Source of the DNA: JBCCDY01 sp039030555
Lineage (GTDB): Bacteria; Bacteroidota; Bacteroidia; Cytophagales; Cyclobacteriaceae
NCBI GenBank assembly: GCA_039030555.1
Contig: JBCCDY010000016.1
Location: 33,653 to 97,652, forward strand
Direction of reading: 5' to 3'
Length of the DNA: 64,000 nt
Shown here: positions 27,133 to 35,332 of the stretch, in pieces
Layout: each line of letters begins with the position of its first letter
Numbering within the stretch: the stretch's first letter is position 1
Made by a program: the position numbers and the translations under genes
Notes under the pieces: generated by a model
Told to the model about the DNA's origin: nothing
Databases searched by the model: none
What the model saw: only the letters and a program-made list of their open reading frames with translations

Positions 27133-27801
27133 ATGAAACTTCGCCTCATCTTTTCGTTTTTCTTGATCTGTATCACATGCGTTCAGGCAGAAGAAACAAG
27201 AAAATTTGACGAAGATGCCATACAAAAGTATAAAGGACTTAACGATTTTTCCTGGGAAGAGAATGCATCTGAAGGAATCGGTCCTATGGAATACCTATGG
27301 TACCGCTTTCTGGAGCTTTTAGGTAATTTATTGACTTTTAAAGGAGGTGTAGATGTAAGTTCAATTCTATTCTATGCGATCCTGATTGGTATTTTAGTTT
27401 ACGCCTTAATCGTAATACTTAAGATTGATACCACTGGCCTGTTCGCCAGAAAAAAACAAACGTGTTTGAATAGCCTCGATCTACATAACCACAATATTTA
27501 TGAGGTAGATTATCCCAAACTTATTTCTGAAGCGCTATCAAAAGATAACTTTAAGATTGCTATACGATTGAACTATCTGCATACCCTTAAAATCTTATCC
27601 CTGGAAGGGGCTATCAATTGGAAGCCATGGAGTACAGCCAATGACTATTTATATCAGCTTGAAAAAGAACTGAAGCCCAATTTTTCGGACTTGAATAGAA
27701 TTTTCTCTTTTGTTTGGTATGGGGAATTTGATGCTGGAAAAGCAGAGTTTGAAGAGTCTAATGTGCTGAAAGAGCGTATAGCCAAACAGGTTAAAAGTTA
27801 G
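27133..27801 (+). CDS. DUF4129 domain-containing membrane protein
   Basis: A 222-residue protein: signal peptide (LIFSFFLICITCVQAE), a short periplasmic segment, one TM (SSILFYAILIGILVYALIVI) and a cytoplasmic C-terminal DUF4129 domain with the family pattern of RLNYLHTLKILSLEGAINWK and FVWYGEF. DUF4129 is often found near MoxR/DUF58 genes and transglutaminase-like proteins. It starts 14 bp after the preceding gene and ends 4 bp before the next one, so it is firmly part of the operon. Confidence 0.82.
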   Translation: MKLRLIFSFFLICITCVQAEETRKFDEDAIQKYKGLNDFSWEENASEGIGPMEYLWYRFLELLGNLLTFKGGVDVSSILFYAILIGILVYALIVILKIDTTGLFARKKQTCLNSLDLHNHNIYEVDYPKLISEALSKDNFKIAIRLNYLHTLKILSLEGAINWKPWSTANDYLYQLEKELKPNFSDLNRIFSFVWYGEFDAGKAEFEESNVLKERIAKQVKS

Positions 27802-27805
27802 TTAT

Positions 27806-28972
27806 ATGGCTAAAGAGAAGATATTTCAGGTTGTTTTTCTATTGGTTTTTGCCGGGTATGTACTCCTCAAGCTTTTCGCACCTAAACCAAACGACTGGAC
27901 AGTTACATTTTACAAAAAAGACAAAAATCCATATGGAGGCTTTATTCTATCGGAGCGCTTGTATGACCTTTTTAATAATAACCATGTGATTTTCAGTGAT
28001 GAGACACTCCCTGAGTTGGAAGAGCTTTATAAGGAAGACGACCATAGTATACTGGTACTTTCATCGAATTTTTCGGTATCAGAAACGGATAGTTTGGCTA
28101 TAAGGAGCATACTAGATCAAGGGAGTTCTATTTTTATTGGAGCAGAATATATACGTGGAAATTTCCTGGATACCTTAGGCATTTTCACTGAGCGCTTCCT
28201 ATCATTGGAAGACTTTTTAAATACGGAAGATTCCGTCTTGATCCGGGGAATAGATTCTTCAGAATTCTACTATCCGGCAAAATCAGCTAACTACTACTTT
28301 AGCGAGTATAGCAAAAGTATGTACGAACCTCTGGCGTTTAATGAAGAGGGGTATCCTGTTTTACTCTCATGCAGAAATGAAGAAAGTGGTGCTAGTTTAT
28401 TTCTATGTTCTATTCCACTTATTTTTACAAATTATGGATTGCTTGAAGATGAAAACCATCGCCTTGCCTCCAGTTTTTTATCCAATTTACCTTATTCAGG
28501 AATTACCTGGACGCAATACTATCAATTAGGAAGAAACGAATCTTCCACACCTTTTCGATACCTGCTCTCACAACCTCCTTTAAAGTATGCTCTTTTCCTA
28601 GTTGTCTCTTCTTTATTCATGATCGTCATATTTGAGTCTAAAAGAAAGCAAAGACCAATACCGGTCTACGAACAATTAAGAAATACATCTTTGGAATTTA
28701 TTAAGGTTATTGGTAACCTCTATTTTGAAAAACGTGAAAACAGGGATTTGGCTTTGAAGCGTATTTCACTGTTTAAAGAACTGCTTAAGAATAAATATTT
28801 TGTATCGAATACCCCTGATCAGGATTCTGTGCTTAAAATCGCTTATAAATCAGATTTAGATCGTGATTTTGTAATAAGTGTTTTTTCAAGGATCAATCAA
28901 ATTGAATCTGGGAAGTCCGTGGACGATAATGCCCTAAAGGCACTGGTATTAGACCTTGATCAATTCGGATGA
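27806..28972 (+). CDS. DUF4350 domain-containing protein
   Basis: A 388-residue protein with an N-terminal TM anchor (VVFLLVFAGYVLLKLF), a periplasmic GATase-like DUF4350 domain (about 30-250; NPYGGFILSERLYDLF, ILVLSSNFSVSETD, GSSIFIGAEYI) and a second TM (YALFLVVSSLFMIVIF) followed by a cytoplasmic tail of about 100 residues. This topology is typical of the family. Likely a structural or ligand-binding partner for the MoxR ATPase encoded next; the exact function is unknown. Confidence 0.82.
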   Translation: MAKEKIFQVVFLLVFAGYVLLKLFAPKPNDWTVTFYKKDKNPYGGFILSERLYDLFNNNHVIFSDETLPELEELYKEDDHSILVLSSNFSVSETDSLAIRSILDQGSSIFIGAEYIRGNFLDTLGIFTERFLSLEDFLNTEDSVLIRGIDSSEFYYPAKSANYYFSEYSKSMYEPLAFNEEGYPVLLSCRNEESGASLFLCSIPLIFTNYGLLEDENHRLASSFLSNLPYSGITWTQYYQLGRNESSTPFRYLLSQPPLKYALFLVVSSLFMIVIFESKRKQRPIPVYEQLRNTSLEFIKVIGNLYFEKRENRDLALKRISLFKELLKNKYFVSNTPDQDSVLKIAYKSDLDRDFVISVFSRINQIESGKSVDDNALKALVLDLDQFG

Positions 28973-29011
28973 GATGGGTATTTATTAAGACGATGAATAA
29001 GAAATATAACT

Positions 29012-29980
29012 ATGGAATTTAATTCAAGAATAGACCTATCGGAAGTAAGTGATAAGATCCAAAAAATAAAGACCGAATCGGAGAAGGTATTGATAGGGCA
29101 GGAGAAAATGCTCGACCTGATATTGATCGCAATTCTTTCAAATGGGCACGTACTTATTGAAGGGGTTCCGGGTGTAGCAAAAACCCTTTCCAGCAAGCTT
29201 ATTGCAAAAATGATTGATGCTACTTTTAAGAGGATACAATTTACGCCGGATCTCATGCCATCTGATGTTCTGGGAACTTCTGTTTTTAACCTTAAATCAT
29301 CGGAATTCGAATTTAAGAAAGGGCCTGTCTTTGCTGATATATTATTGATAGACGAGATCAACCGGGCACCGGCGAAGACACAAGCGTCGCTTTTTGAAGT
29401 GATGGAAGAGCGCCAAGTCACTAATGATGGTGTGAAATATTCGATGGAAAAGGTGTTCAGTATTCTGGCTACACAAAACCCAATAGAGCAGGAGGGAACG
29501 TATAGACTTCCCGAAGGTCAGCTGGATCGTTTTCTCTTTAAAATAAATGTAGGGTATCCCAAGCTAAGTGAAGAGGTCGAAATACTCAAATCGAGATATA
29601 ACAATGCTGATTTGAATAGCCTGGAACAAATAGAAGCAGTTTTAAGTAAAGATGATATTCTTAAGTTACGGTCGCTCACGAGAGATGTCATAGTTCAGGA
29701 AAATCTTTTTGAATACATTACCAACCTGATCTCCGAAACCCGTAATTCACCACTGCTCTACTTAGGTGCATCTCCCAGGGCTTCATTGGATCTAATGATG
29801 GCTTCCAGGAGTTATGCTGCTATACAAGGCCGTGATTTTATCACACCAGATGATATTCAATTTTTATTCGAAGCTGTTGTGGCGCATCGCATCATTCTTT
29901 CTTCAGAAGCAGAATTGGAAGGTCTGACGGATCAGGAAGTTTGTCAGCGAATTATGCAAAAGGTAGAAGTACCTAAATGA
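29012..29980 (+). CDS. MoxR-family AAA+ ATPase
   Basis: A 322-residue MoxR ATPase: Walker A GVPGVAKT near residue 50, Walker B LLIDEINRAP with the MoxR-typical NRAPAKTQASLFEVMEERQV, sensor 1 TQNPIEQEGTYRLPEGQLDR, and the C-terminal lid ASPRASLDLMMASRSYAA. MoxR proteins act as chaperones for assembling or metal-loading complexes, usually with a VWA-type DUF58 partner. The DUF58 gene overlaps its stop by four bases (ATGA), indicating translational coupling. Confidence 0.93.
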   Translation: MEFNSRIDLSEVSDKIQKIKTESEKVLIGQEKMLDLILIAILSNGHVLIEGVPGVAKTLSSKLIAKMIDATFKRIQFTPDLMPSDVLGTSVFNLKSSEFEFKKGPVFADILLIDEINRAPAKTQASLFEVMEERQVTNDGVKYSMEKVFSILATQNPIEQEGTYRLPEGQLDRFLFKINVGYPKLSEEVEILKSRYNNADLNSLEQIEAVLSKDDILKLRSLTRDVIVQENLFEYITNLISETRNSPLLYLGASPRASLDLMMASRSYAAIQGRDFITPDDIQFLFEAVVAHRIILSSEAELEGLTDQEVCQRIMQKVEVPK

Positions 29981-31308
29981 TCCGGTTCTACAAATCATTG
30001 TATTTTTCGAACAGACTATACCTATCGCTTACGGTATTGGTTTGCATATTTATCATCGGTCAATTTGTACCATTCTTTTTCTATACCGGTCAGTTCTTAT
30101 TGCTTACTGTACTGATCTTATTACTCCTTGATATTTTTCTATTGTTTAAAAAGTCTGGTATTGAAGGACAGAGGACTGTACCAAACCGCTTTTCAAATGG
30201 TGATGCTAATCAGGTTGAGATCTCCATTTTAAATCAGTATGATTTTGCTATAAATACTGAGATCATAGACGAGGCTCCAAATCAATTTCAACATAGAAAC
30301 TTAAAATTTCAGTTGGGCTTAAAACCGAACGAGTCAAAAAATTTATCTTATAAATTGACCCCGAAAGAGCGGGGCGAATACGAGTTTGGGTATGTATTGG
30401 TCTATGTAAACAGTCAAATCAGACTTATAAAAAGACGATTTAATACGAGTAAGCCAACAACCGTAAAAACATATCCCTCTTTTCTTAACCTCCAGAAATA
30501 TGAGCTGATTGCAGCTTCAAGAAGACTTAAGGACTATGGGCCGAAACGCCTTCGGAAAATAGGACAGAGTACCGAATTTGATCATATTAAAGAGTACACT
30601 ATAGGTGATGATACAAGGAAAATCAATTGGACCGCTTCAGCCAGAAGAAACCACCTCATGGTCAATCATTTCGTTGATGAACGATCGCAATCCGTTTATT
30701 CAATCATCGACAAGGGACGAACTATGAAAATGCCTTTCGAAGGACTTTCCTTACTGGATTATGCCATTAATGCATCGCTGGTTATTTCAAATGTAGCTTT
30801 GAAAAAAGAGGATAAGGTAGGCTTGATTTCTTTCGAAGATAAGGTGGAGTCGATCGTTCCGGCTTCGAAGAAAGAAAATCAGATGGCAAAATTAATGGAA
30901 GCTTTGTATGCCCAGAAAACCAGCTTTCAGGAGTCTGATTTTTCTAATCTTTTCTTAACCATCAATAGTAAAGTTCAGAGTCGGTCACTTTTATTGCTGT
31001 ATACCAATTTTGAGTCGACCTATTCTTTAAAGCGCCAGCTATCATTTCTTAAAAAAATAGCAAGGAAGCACTTGCTGTTGATCATCTACTTTGAAAATAC
31101 GGAGATCAAGAAGTTGACCGAATCTAAGAGTCAGAATCTCCAGGATATTTACTACAGGGTAATCGCTGAATCATTTGAGTTTGAAAAAAGACAGATGGCT
31201 AAATATTTAAACCAGCATGGAATCAATACTTTGCTAACCACTCCCCAGAACCTTTCCATAGACTTGATCAATAAATATTTAGAATTGAAGAGGTCTGTGG
31301 CTTATTGA
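29977..31308 (+). CDS. DUF58 domain-containing protein
   Basis: A 443-residue partner of MoxR. Two hydrophobic segments near the N-terminus (LYLSLTVLVCIFIIGQFV and FLLLTVLILLLLDIFLLF) anchor a long domain; the DUF58 signature (EYTIGDDTRKINWTASARRN) lies near residue 210 and a VWA-like domain follows. Its metal site reads DKGRT (Asp245), so the second and third MIDAS positions are Gly and Thr instead of Ser. The start overlaps the MoxR stop. The set is likely a MoxR-assisted envelope assembly machine, by family analogy. Confidence 0.9.
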   Translation: MIRFYKSLYFSNRLYLSLTVLVCIFIIGQFVPFFFYTGQFLLLTVLILLLLDIFLLFKKSGIEGQRTVPNRFSNGDANQVEISILNQYDFAINTEIIDEAPNQFQHRNLKFQLGLKPNESKNLSYKLTPKERGEYEFGYVLVYVNSQIRLIKRRFNTSKPTTVKTYPSFLNLQKYELIAASRRLKDYGPKRLRKIGQSTEFDHIKEYTIGDDTRKINWTASARRNHLMVNHFVDERSQSVYSIIDKGRTMKMPFEGLSLLDYAINASLVISNVALKKEDKVGLISFEDKVESIVPASKKENQMAKLMEALYAQKTSFQESDFSNLFLTINSKVQSRSLLLLYTNFESTYSLKRQLSFLKKIARKHLLLIIYFENTEIKKLTESKSQNLQDIYYRVIAESFEFEKRQMAKYLNQHGINTLLTTPQNLSIDLINKYLELKRSVAY

Positions 31309-31332
31309 GTTTGTACTATTTTTAGGAAAGAG

Positions 31333-31357
31333 ATGCGATGTTTTAGAAACATCGCAT
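31333..31357. terminator. Hairpin between convergent operons
   Basis: A perfect 11-bp stem, ATGCGATGTTT/AAACATCGCAT with a TAG loop, lies between the DUF58 stop and the stop of the leftward lipoprotein. No long T-run follows on either strand, so a bidirectional but weak terminator is the best call. Confidence 0.6.
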
Positions 31358-31364
31358 GTCTGCC

Positions 31365-31913
31365 TTATGGATTAACAGTTCCCACCCTTTTCTGAACACC
31401 CACGTAAAGGTCATCACTTTCACCGTCTTGATCCCAATCCAGTAAGCTGGTAAACTTTGCATTTCCATCTTCAAATTCGAGCAGGTAAGTATAGAAATTA
31501 ACGGTATCAGGTTCCGTTTCTTTCATATACAAAGAGTCGCCTTCAACCCACCAATCACCTTTTGGAACATAGAAAACATGGTTCTCGAGATCGCGATGTT
31601 CGCTTGACCAGCGTCCCTGTTTTGTGAAATCAGTAATTATAGGCTTAATCTGCATTTGCTCTTCCCAGTTTCCCTGGTGGCACTCAGCAATTACTTCCCA
31701 GTCTTTAGAGTCTTCAGAAGTCTTATTAGCTACGACGCGTAACTCTAAGTTAGACCATGTGCCAACTAATTGTTCTTCAAGGTTTTCACTATTATCTTCT
31801 GGGCTTTCTATAACTTCCGATTCCTTTTCATCACTCACTTTTTCGGTAGAATTGGAACAGGCTAGCATTGAAAGTATTAATCCTAAGAAGAGGATAAGTT
31901 TTAGTGATTTCAT
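31365..31913 (-). CDS. Lipoprotein of unknown function
   Basis: A 182-residue lipoprotein. The signal LILFLGLILSMLAC ends in a good lipobox (SMLAC), followed by a polar Glu/Ser-rich spacer and a domain with paired strands (LVGTWSNLELRV, FYVPKGDWWVEGDSLY, LEFEDGNAKFTSLLDWDQDG), possibly lipocalin-like. The ATG at 31913 is preferred because it leaves the trehalose synthase stop 2 bp upstream rather than overlapping. It is the second gene of that operon, suggesting a link to osmotic stress. Confidence 0.7.
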   Translation of the reverse strand: MKSLKLILFLGLILSMLACSNSTEKVSDEKESEVIESPEDNSENLEEQLVGTWSNLELRVVANKTSEDSKDWEVIAECHQGNWEEQMQIKPIITDFTKQGRWSSEHRDLENHVFYVPKGDWWVEGDSLYMKETEPDTVNFYTYLLEFEDGNAKFTSLLDWDQDGESDDLYVGVQKRVGTVNP

Positions 31914-31915
31914 AA

Positions 31916-34093
31916 TTACCATTTGGTGAAAGATAACAGTAATTCCCTTAGTTCTTTATTTGATGGGCATCGATAATGAGCAGCAGTAGATTTATTACCA
32001 ACTTTAATGGTGTAGGCATCCTCTGGCATGGCTTCAAAGGTATCTTCATCGGTCCAGTCATCTCCTGCTGCAAAGACAAAGTCGTATTCATCGGATAACC
32101 AAAGTGTTGCAGCCTTTCCTTTGTCTACTTCTGAGCTTTTTATTTCAATGACTTTATCGCCCTCAAGTACTTGTAGATTCCGATTTTGGGAAAGGAATTT
32201 CAGGTGAGAAGTAATTTCCCGCGTTCTGAGCTCATCTAGACCGGTTTCAACTTTACGATAATGCCATACCAGTGAGTAGTTTTTCTCTTCTATAAATGAT
32301 CCTGGAGTCCTGTTTACATATGACTCCAACAGTTCTCTGATCTCCTCTTTCCAATCGCCACTTATAGGTGCTTTTAACCTCCAATCCGATCCGTATTCCC
32401 TTAGCCAAACTCCATGTTCGGTAATAAAATCAAGTTTTAAATGGCCCAGCCAGCCTCCAAGGGTTTCTTTATCTCTTCCGCTGATGATCACAACTTTATT
32501 AGCTTCGTCAGAAGTAAGATCTTCTATAGTTTGAATTAGATTTTCATCTGGTTTTGAATCGTTAGGGTCGTCATGAAAAGAGACTAACGTGCCATCATAA
32601 TCAAGGAAAATAAGCCTTTTTTGCGCTGACTTATAATCTTTAACGATGCCTTTAGCAACTTCCTCAGTAATCTGTTGAGTGAGATGGCTTTTTTGTTCTT
32701 CCTTAATCTGACTAAGTCGCTTCATGAAAAGGTCAACCCAATGAAAAATATTGTATCGCTTGAGTGATTTCTGCATAATGCTGATATGCTTGATCTGCTC
32801 TTCTTCCGACATGGTTAGAGCCCTGTGAAGTGCTTCAACCAACTGTTTTTGATCGGTTGGGTTGATCAAAATAGCATCTGATAGCTCTTTGGATGAACCT
32901 GCCATTTCACTTAAGATCAAAACACCCTTTTGATCCAGCTTACTGGCGATATATTCTTTACAGACTAGGTTCATTCCATCCCTTAAAGGGGTTACAAGCG
33001 CAACTTTTGCCATCCTGTAAAAAGCGGAAAGTGCTTCTAACGGAAAAGATCGGTAATAATAATAAATGGGACTCCAGCTTATCCTACTGAAATTACCGTT
33101 GATCCTACCAACCAGTTCGTCAATTTCTTCTTTCAGCCTTTTGTATTTTTCTACATTATCGCGAGAAGGCACAACGACCATCAGCAGGGAAACCTTCTCA
33201 ACATATTCGGGATATGTTTCCAAGAAAACTTCAAAAGCCCTCAATCGCTGTGGGATACCTTTGGAATAATCCAATCGGTCAATAGATAGAATTATTTTCT
33301 GGTCGCCCATAGAAGTTCGGTAGCGAACCTCACGTTCGAGCGTTTCCGGACTGGCGGCGGTGCTTGCATACTTATCGTAATCGATTCCCATAGGGAAAGC
33401 ATCCACATAAATTTTCCGATTCCTGTATTCAATTTCCCCTCTGGAGTTACTATAGCCGGCAAGTCGGCTTACTGAACTCAGAAAGTGACGCATATCATCA
33501 TAGGTGTGAAACCCGATCAGATCAGCGCCAAGCATTCCGCAAAGTATCTCTCTTCGATAAGGTAATATTCTAAACGATTCATAAGAAGGAAAAGGGATGT
33601 GCTGGAAAAACCCAATACTCATATCAGGCCTTTCTTTTCTGACCATACTTGGAACCAAAAGCAACTGGTAGTCATGTACCCAAATGGTATCATTGGCTTC
33701 GGCGTGCTCCAGAATTGCATTGGTAAATTTTTGATTTACTCTCTTATATTCTTCCCAATGGTCGTCGTCAAATAAACAGTACTGGTTAAAGTAGTGGAAA
33801 TTTGGCCAGAGCGTTTCATTACTGAAACCCTCATAGTAATCCTTTATTTCTTTTTCGGTCAAGAATACCGGACTCATATTATTTTTAGAAAGCCCCTCTT
33901 TGACTTTTGTCTGTTCCTTCTCATCGTCTAGGTATAAACCCGGCCAGCCTATCCAAATATTCCCCCCTTCCTTGTAAATACTTCCTAATCCTGTTGCCAG
34001 GCCACCCTCGCTAGGCATATAGCTTAATTCACCTTCTTCATTTTTGGATATTTTTACCGGAAGTCGATTAGATACAATAAGTGTTTTGGCCAT
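31916..34093 (-). CDS. otsAB: Bifunctional trehalose-6-phosphate synthase/phosphatase
   Basis: A 725-residue fusion. Residues 1-470 are a GT20 trehalose-6-phosphate synthase that joins UDP-glucose and glucose-6-phosphate: KTLIVSNRLPVKI, EGGLATGLGSIYK, WIGWPG, the FFQHIPFPSYESFRILPYR segment, DRLDYSKGIPQRL and TPLRDGMNLVCKEYI. Residues about 490-725 are a HAD phosphatase: nucleophile loop FLDYDGTL, and AGDDWTDEDTFEAMP for Mg binding. Both halves look intact, so one protein makes trehalose. Trehalose protects against osmotic stress and desiccation, which suits a marine host. Its promoter is in 34094-34385. Confidence 0.95.
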   Translation of the reverse strand: MAKTLIVSNRLPVKISKNEEGELSYMPSEGGLATGLGSIYKEGGNIWIGWPGLYLDDEKEQTKVKEGLSKNNMSPVFLTEKEIKDYYEGFSNETLWPNFHYFNQYCLFDDDHWEEYKRVNQKFTNAILEHAEANDTIWVHDYQLLLVPSMVRKERPDMSIGFFQHIPFPSYESFRILPYRREILCGMLGADLIGFHTYDDMRHFLSSVSRLAGYSNSRGEIEYRNRKIYVDAFPMGIDYDKYASTAASPETLEREVRYRTSMGDQKIILSIDRLDYSKGIPQRLRAFEVFLETYPEYVEKVSLLMVVVPSRDNVEKYKRLKEEIDELVGRINGNFSRISWSPIYYYYRSFPLEALSAFYRMAKVALVTPLRDGMNLVCKEYIASKLDQKGVLILSEMAGSSKELSDAILINPTDQKQLVEALHRALTMSEEEQIKHISIMQKSLKRYNIFHWVDLFMKRLSQIKEEQKSHLTQQITEEVAKGIVKDYKSAQKRLIFLDYDGTLVSFHDDPNDSKPDENLIQTIEDLTSDEANKVVIISGRDKETLGGWLGHLKLDFITEHGVWLREYGSDWRLKAPISGDWKEEIRELLESYVNRTPGSFIEEKNYSLVWHYRKVETGLDELRTREITSHLKFLSQNRNLQVLEGDKVIEIKSSEVDKGKAATLWLSDEYDFVFAAGDDWTDEDTFEAMPEDAYTIKVGNKSTAAHYRCPSNKELRELLLSFTKW

Positions 34094-34385
34094 GAATTAG
34101 TTTTTTCAATCTTAAGATAATTAAACATTGAGGTTAATTAACGGAATAATGCAAATTAGAAGCAATAACAACTATTTCTTAACAATCGTTTGCAGTGATC
34201 AATTTAACTCGTATTGTTCATAGGACTATGGATTGTTTTGGTGTAAGAAATTCATTTTCGAAGCTTAAAAAACTAAAATTGAGCTACGCTTTATTTGTTT
34301 TATAAAATCAATCTCGTATGTACGAGATCGAGCAATTAATTTTACCAATAGTTACTCTTTGAATTATTTAGATTAAACTAATGAT
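34094..34385. promoter_or_regulatory. Divergent promoter region with palindrome
   Basis: The 292-bp gap separates the leftward trehalose operon from the rightward peroxiredoxin-CSD gene. A perfect 8-bp inverted repeat with a two-base centre, ATCTCGTA-TG-TACGAGAT (34311-34328), lies 57 bp before the ATG at 34386 and is a candidate operator. The rest is AT-rich with no recognisable RNA or protein. Confidence 0.5.
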
Positions 34386-35210
34386 ATGAATGTGAAAGTA
34401 GGAGATAAATTCCCTGATGAGACTCTTTTAAATCAAGATGGTCATGAAAGGGCTATAGCTCATTACACTAGACCTTCCGAATTTGACAAACGCCTAGGTT
34501 TCAATGATGGATATCCCTTAATCATTGTGTTTTTTAGAGGATTTTTCTGTCCTAGAGATCAGCAGCAGCTTAGAATGCTTAAAGATTTTCAGGACGAATT
34601 GAAGGTGAATTTTGGAAGATTAATTTCTATCAGTACCGACCCTCCGATGGTAAACTCTGCTTTTCGGGCTGGCTTAGGTGCTTCATGGCCTTTTTTTTCA
34701 GACGAAAACAGATTTTTAATCAATCAGCTTGGAATACTAGACGAGACGGAAGGGGAGTATGCAGACCGATCATTACCCATAACCTTTGTTTGCAACCCTG
34801 ACCTAACTATAAAAAGAATTTACAATGGATGGTTTTTTGTTGGAAGGCCTACATTGGAAGAGTTAAGAACTGATCTTAGAATGATTATGTCCGAACAGTC
34901 TTACTATCCTCATGAAGTTTGGAAAACGGGGGAAAGAATGAAGATTCGCGTTCCTCAAAGCTATTGGAAAAAAGAGAGTGCATTAGGTGAAAGTGGGTTA
35001 AAAGTTTCAGAAGGTGAAGTGATCACTTTTAATTTCAACTCAGGAAATGGTTATATCAAAGATTCTTCAAGTGGAGAAAGACTTTTTTTCAATTTTACAG
35101 CTATTCCCGGCGAAGGTTACCGGACGATTTCTCCTGGCGTTAAAGTACAATTTGAGATCATAGAATCCAGCACAGGGAAATCTGCTCTGAACATTCAGAA
35201 GATTACTTAG
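34386..35210 (+). CDS. Peroxiredoxin-like protein fused to cold-shock domain
   Basis: A 274-residue two-domain protein. Residues 1-185 are an AhpC/TSA-type thioredoxin fold (VKVGDKFPDETLLNQDG, IIVFFRGFFCPRDQQQLRML) with a putative peroxidatic Cys55; the second Cys of a CXXC is not there (CPRD), so a 1-Cys type or a different resolving Cys is likely. Residues about 205-274 are a cold-shock (CSD/S1-like) domain: GNGYIKDSSSGERLFFNF carries the RNP1- and RNP2-like pair, followed by IPGEGYRTISPGVKVQFEI. The fusion suggests a redox-responsive nucleic acid binder; this is inference. No signal peptide, so cytosolic. Confidence 0.82.
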   Translation: MNVKVGDKFPDETLLNQDGHERAIAHYTRPSEFDKRLGFNDGYPLIIVFFRGFFCPRDQQQLRMLKDFQDELKVNFGRLISISTDPPMVNSAFRAGLGASWPFFSDENRFLINQLGILDETEGEYADRSLPITFVCNPDLTIKRIYNGWFFVGRPTLEELRTDLRMIMSEQSYYPHEVWKTGERMKIRVPQSYWKKESALGESGLKVSEGEVITFNFNSGNGYIKDSSSGERLFFNFTAIPGEGYRTISPGVKVQFEIIESSTGKSALNIQKIT

Positions 35211-35259
35211 AGTTTTAATACTGCTCAGATTAATTTTGTGATTTAGATCGATATCAATA

Positions 35260-35281
35260 GCGATGGGTTTTAACTCATCGC
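35260..35281. terminator. Hairpin between convergent genes
   Basis: GCGATG-g-GTT and AAC-t-CATCGC pair around a TT centre, forming an interrupted nine-pair stem between the peroxiredoxin-CSD stop and the NSS transporter stop. There is no clear T-run, so this is a possible terminator only. Confidence 0.4.
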
Positions 35282-35332
35282 AGGAGAAGAGAATATTGCG
35301 TGATTGTCTTGTCTAAGACCATTAAATAAAAC

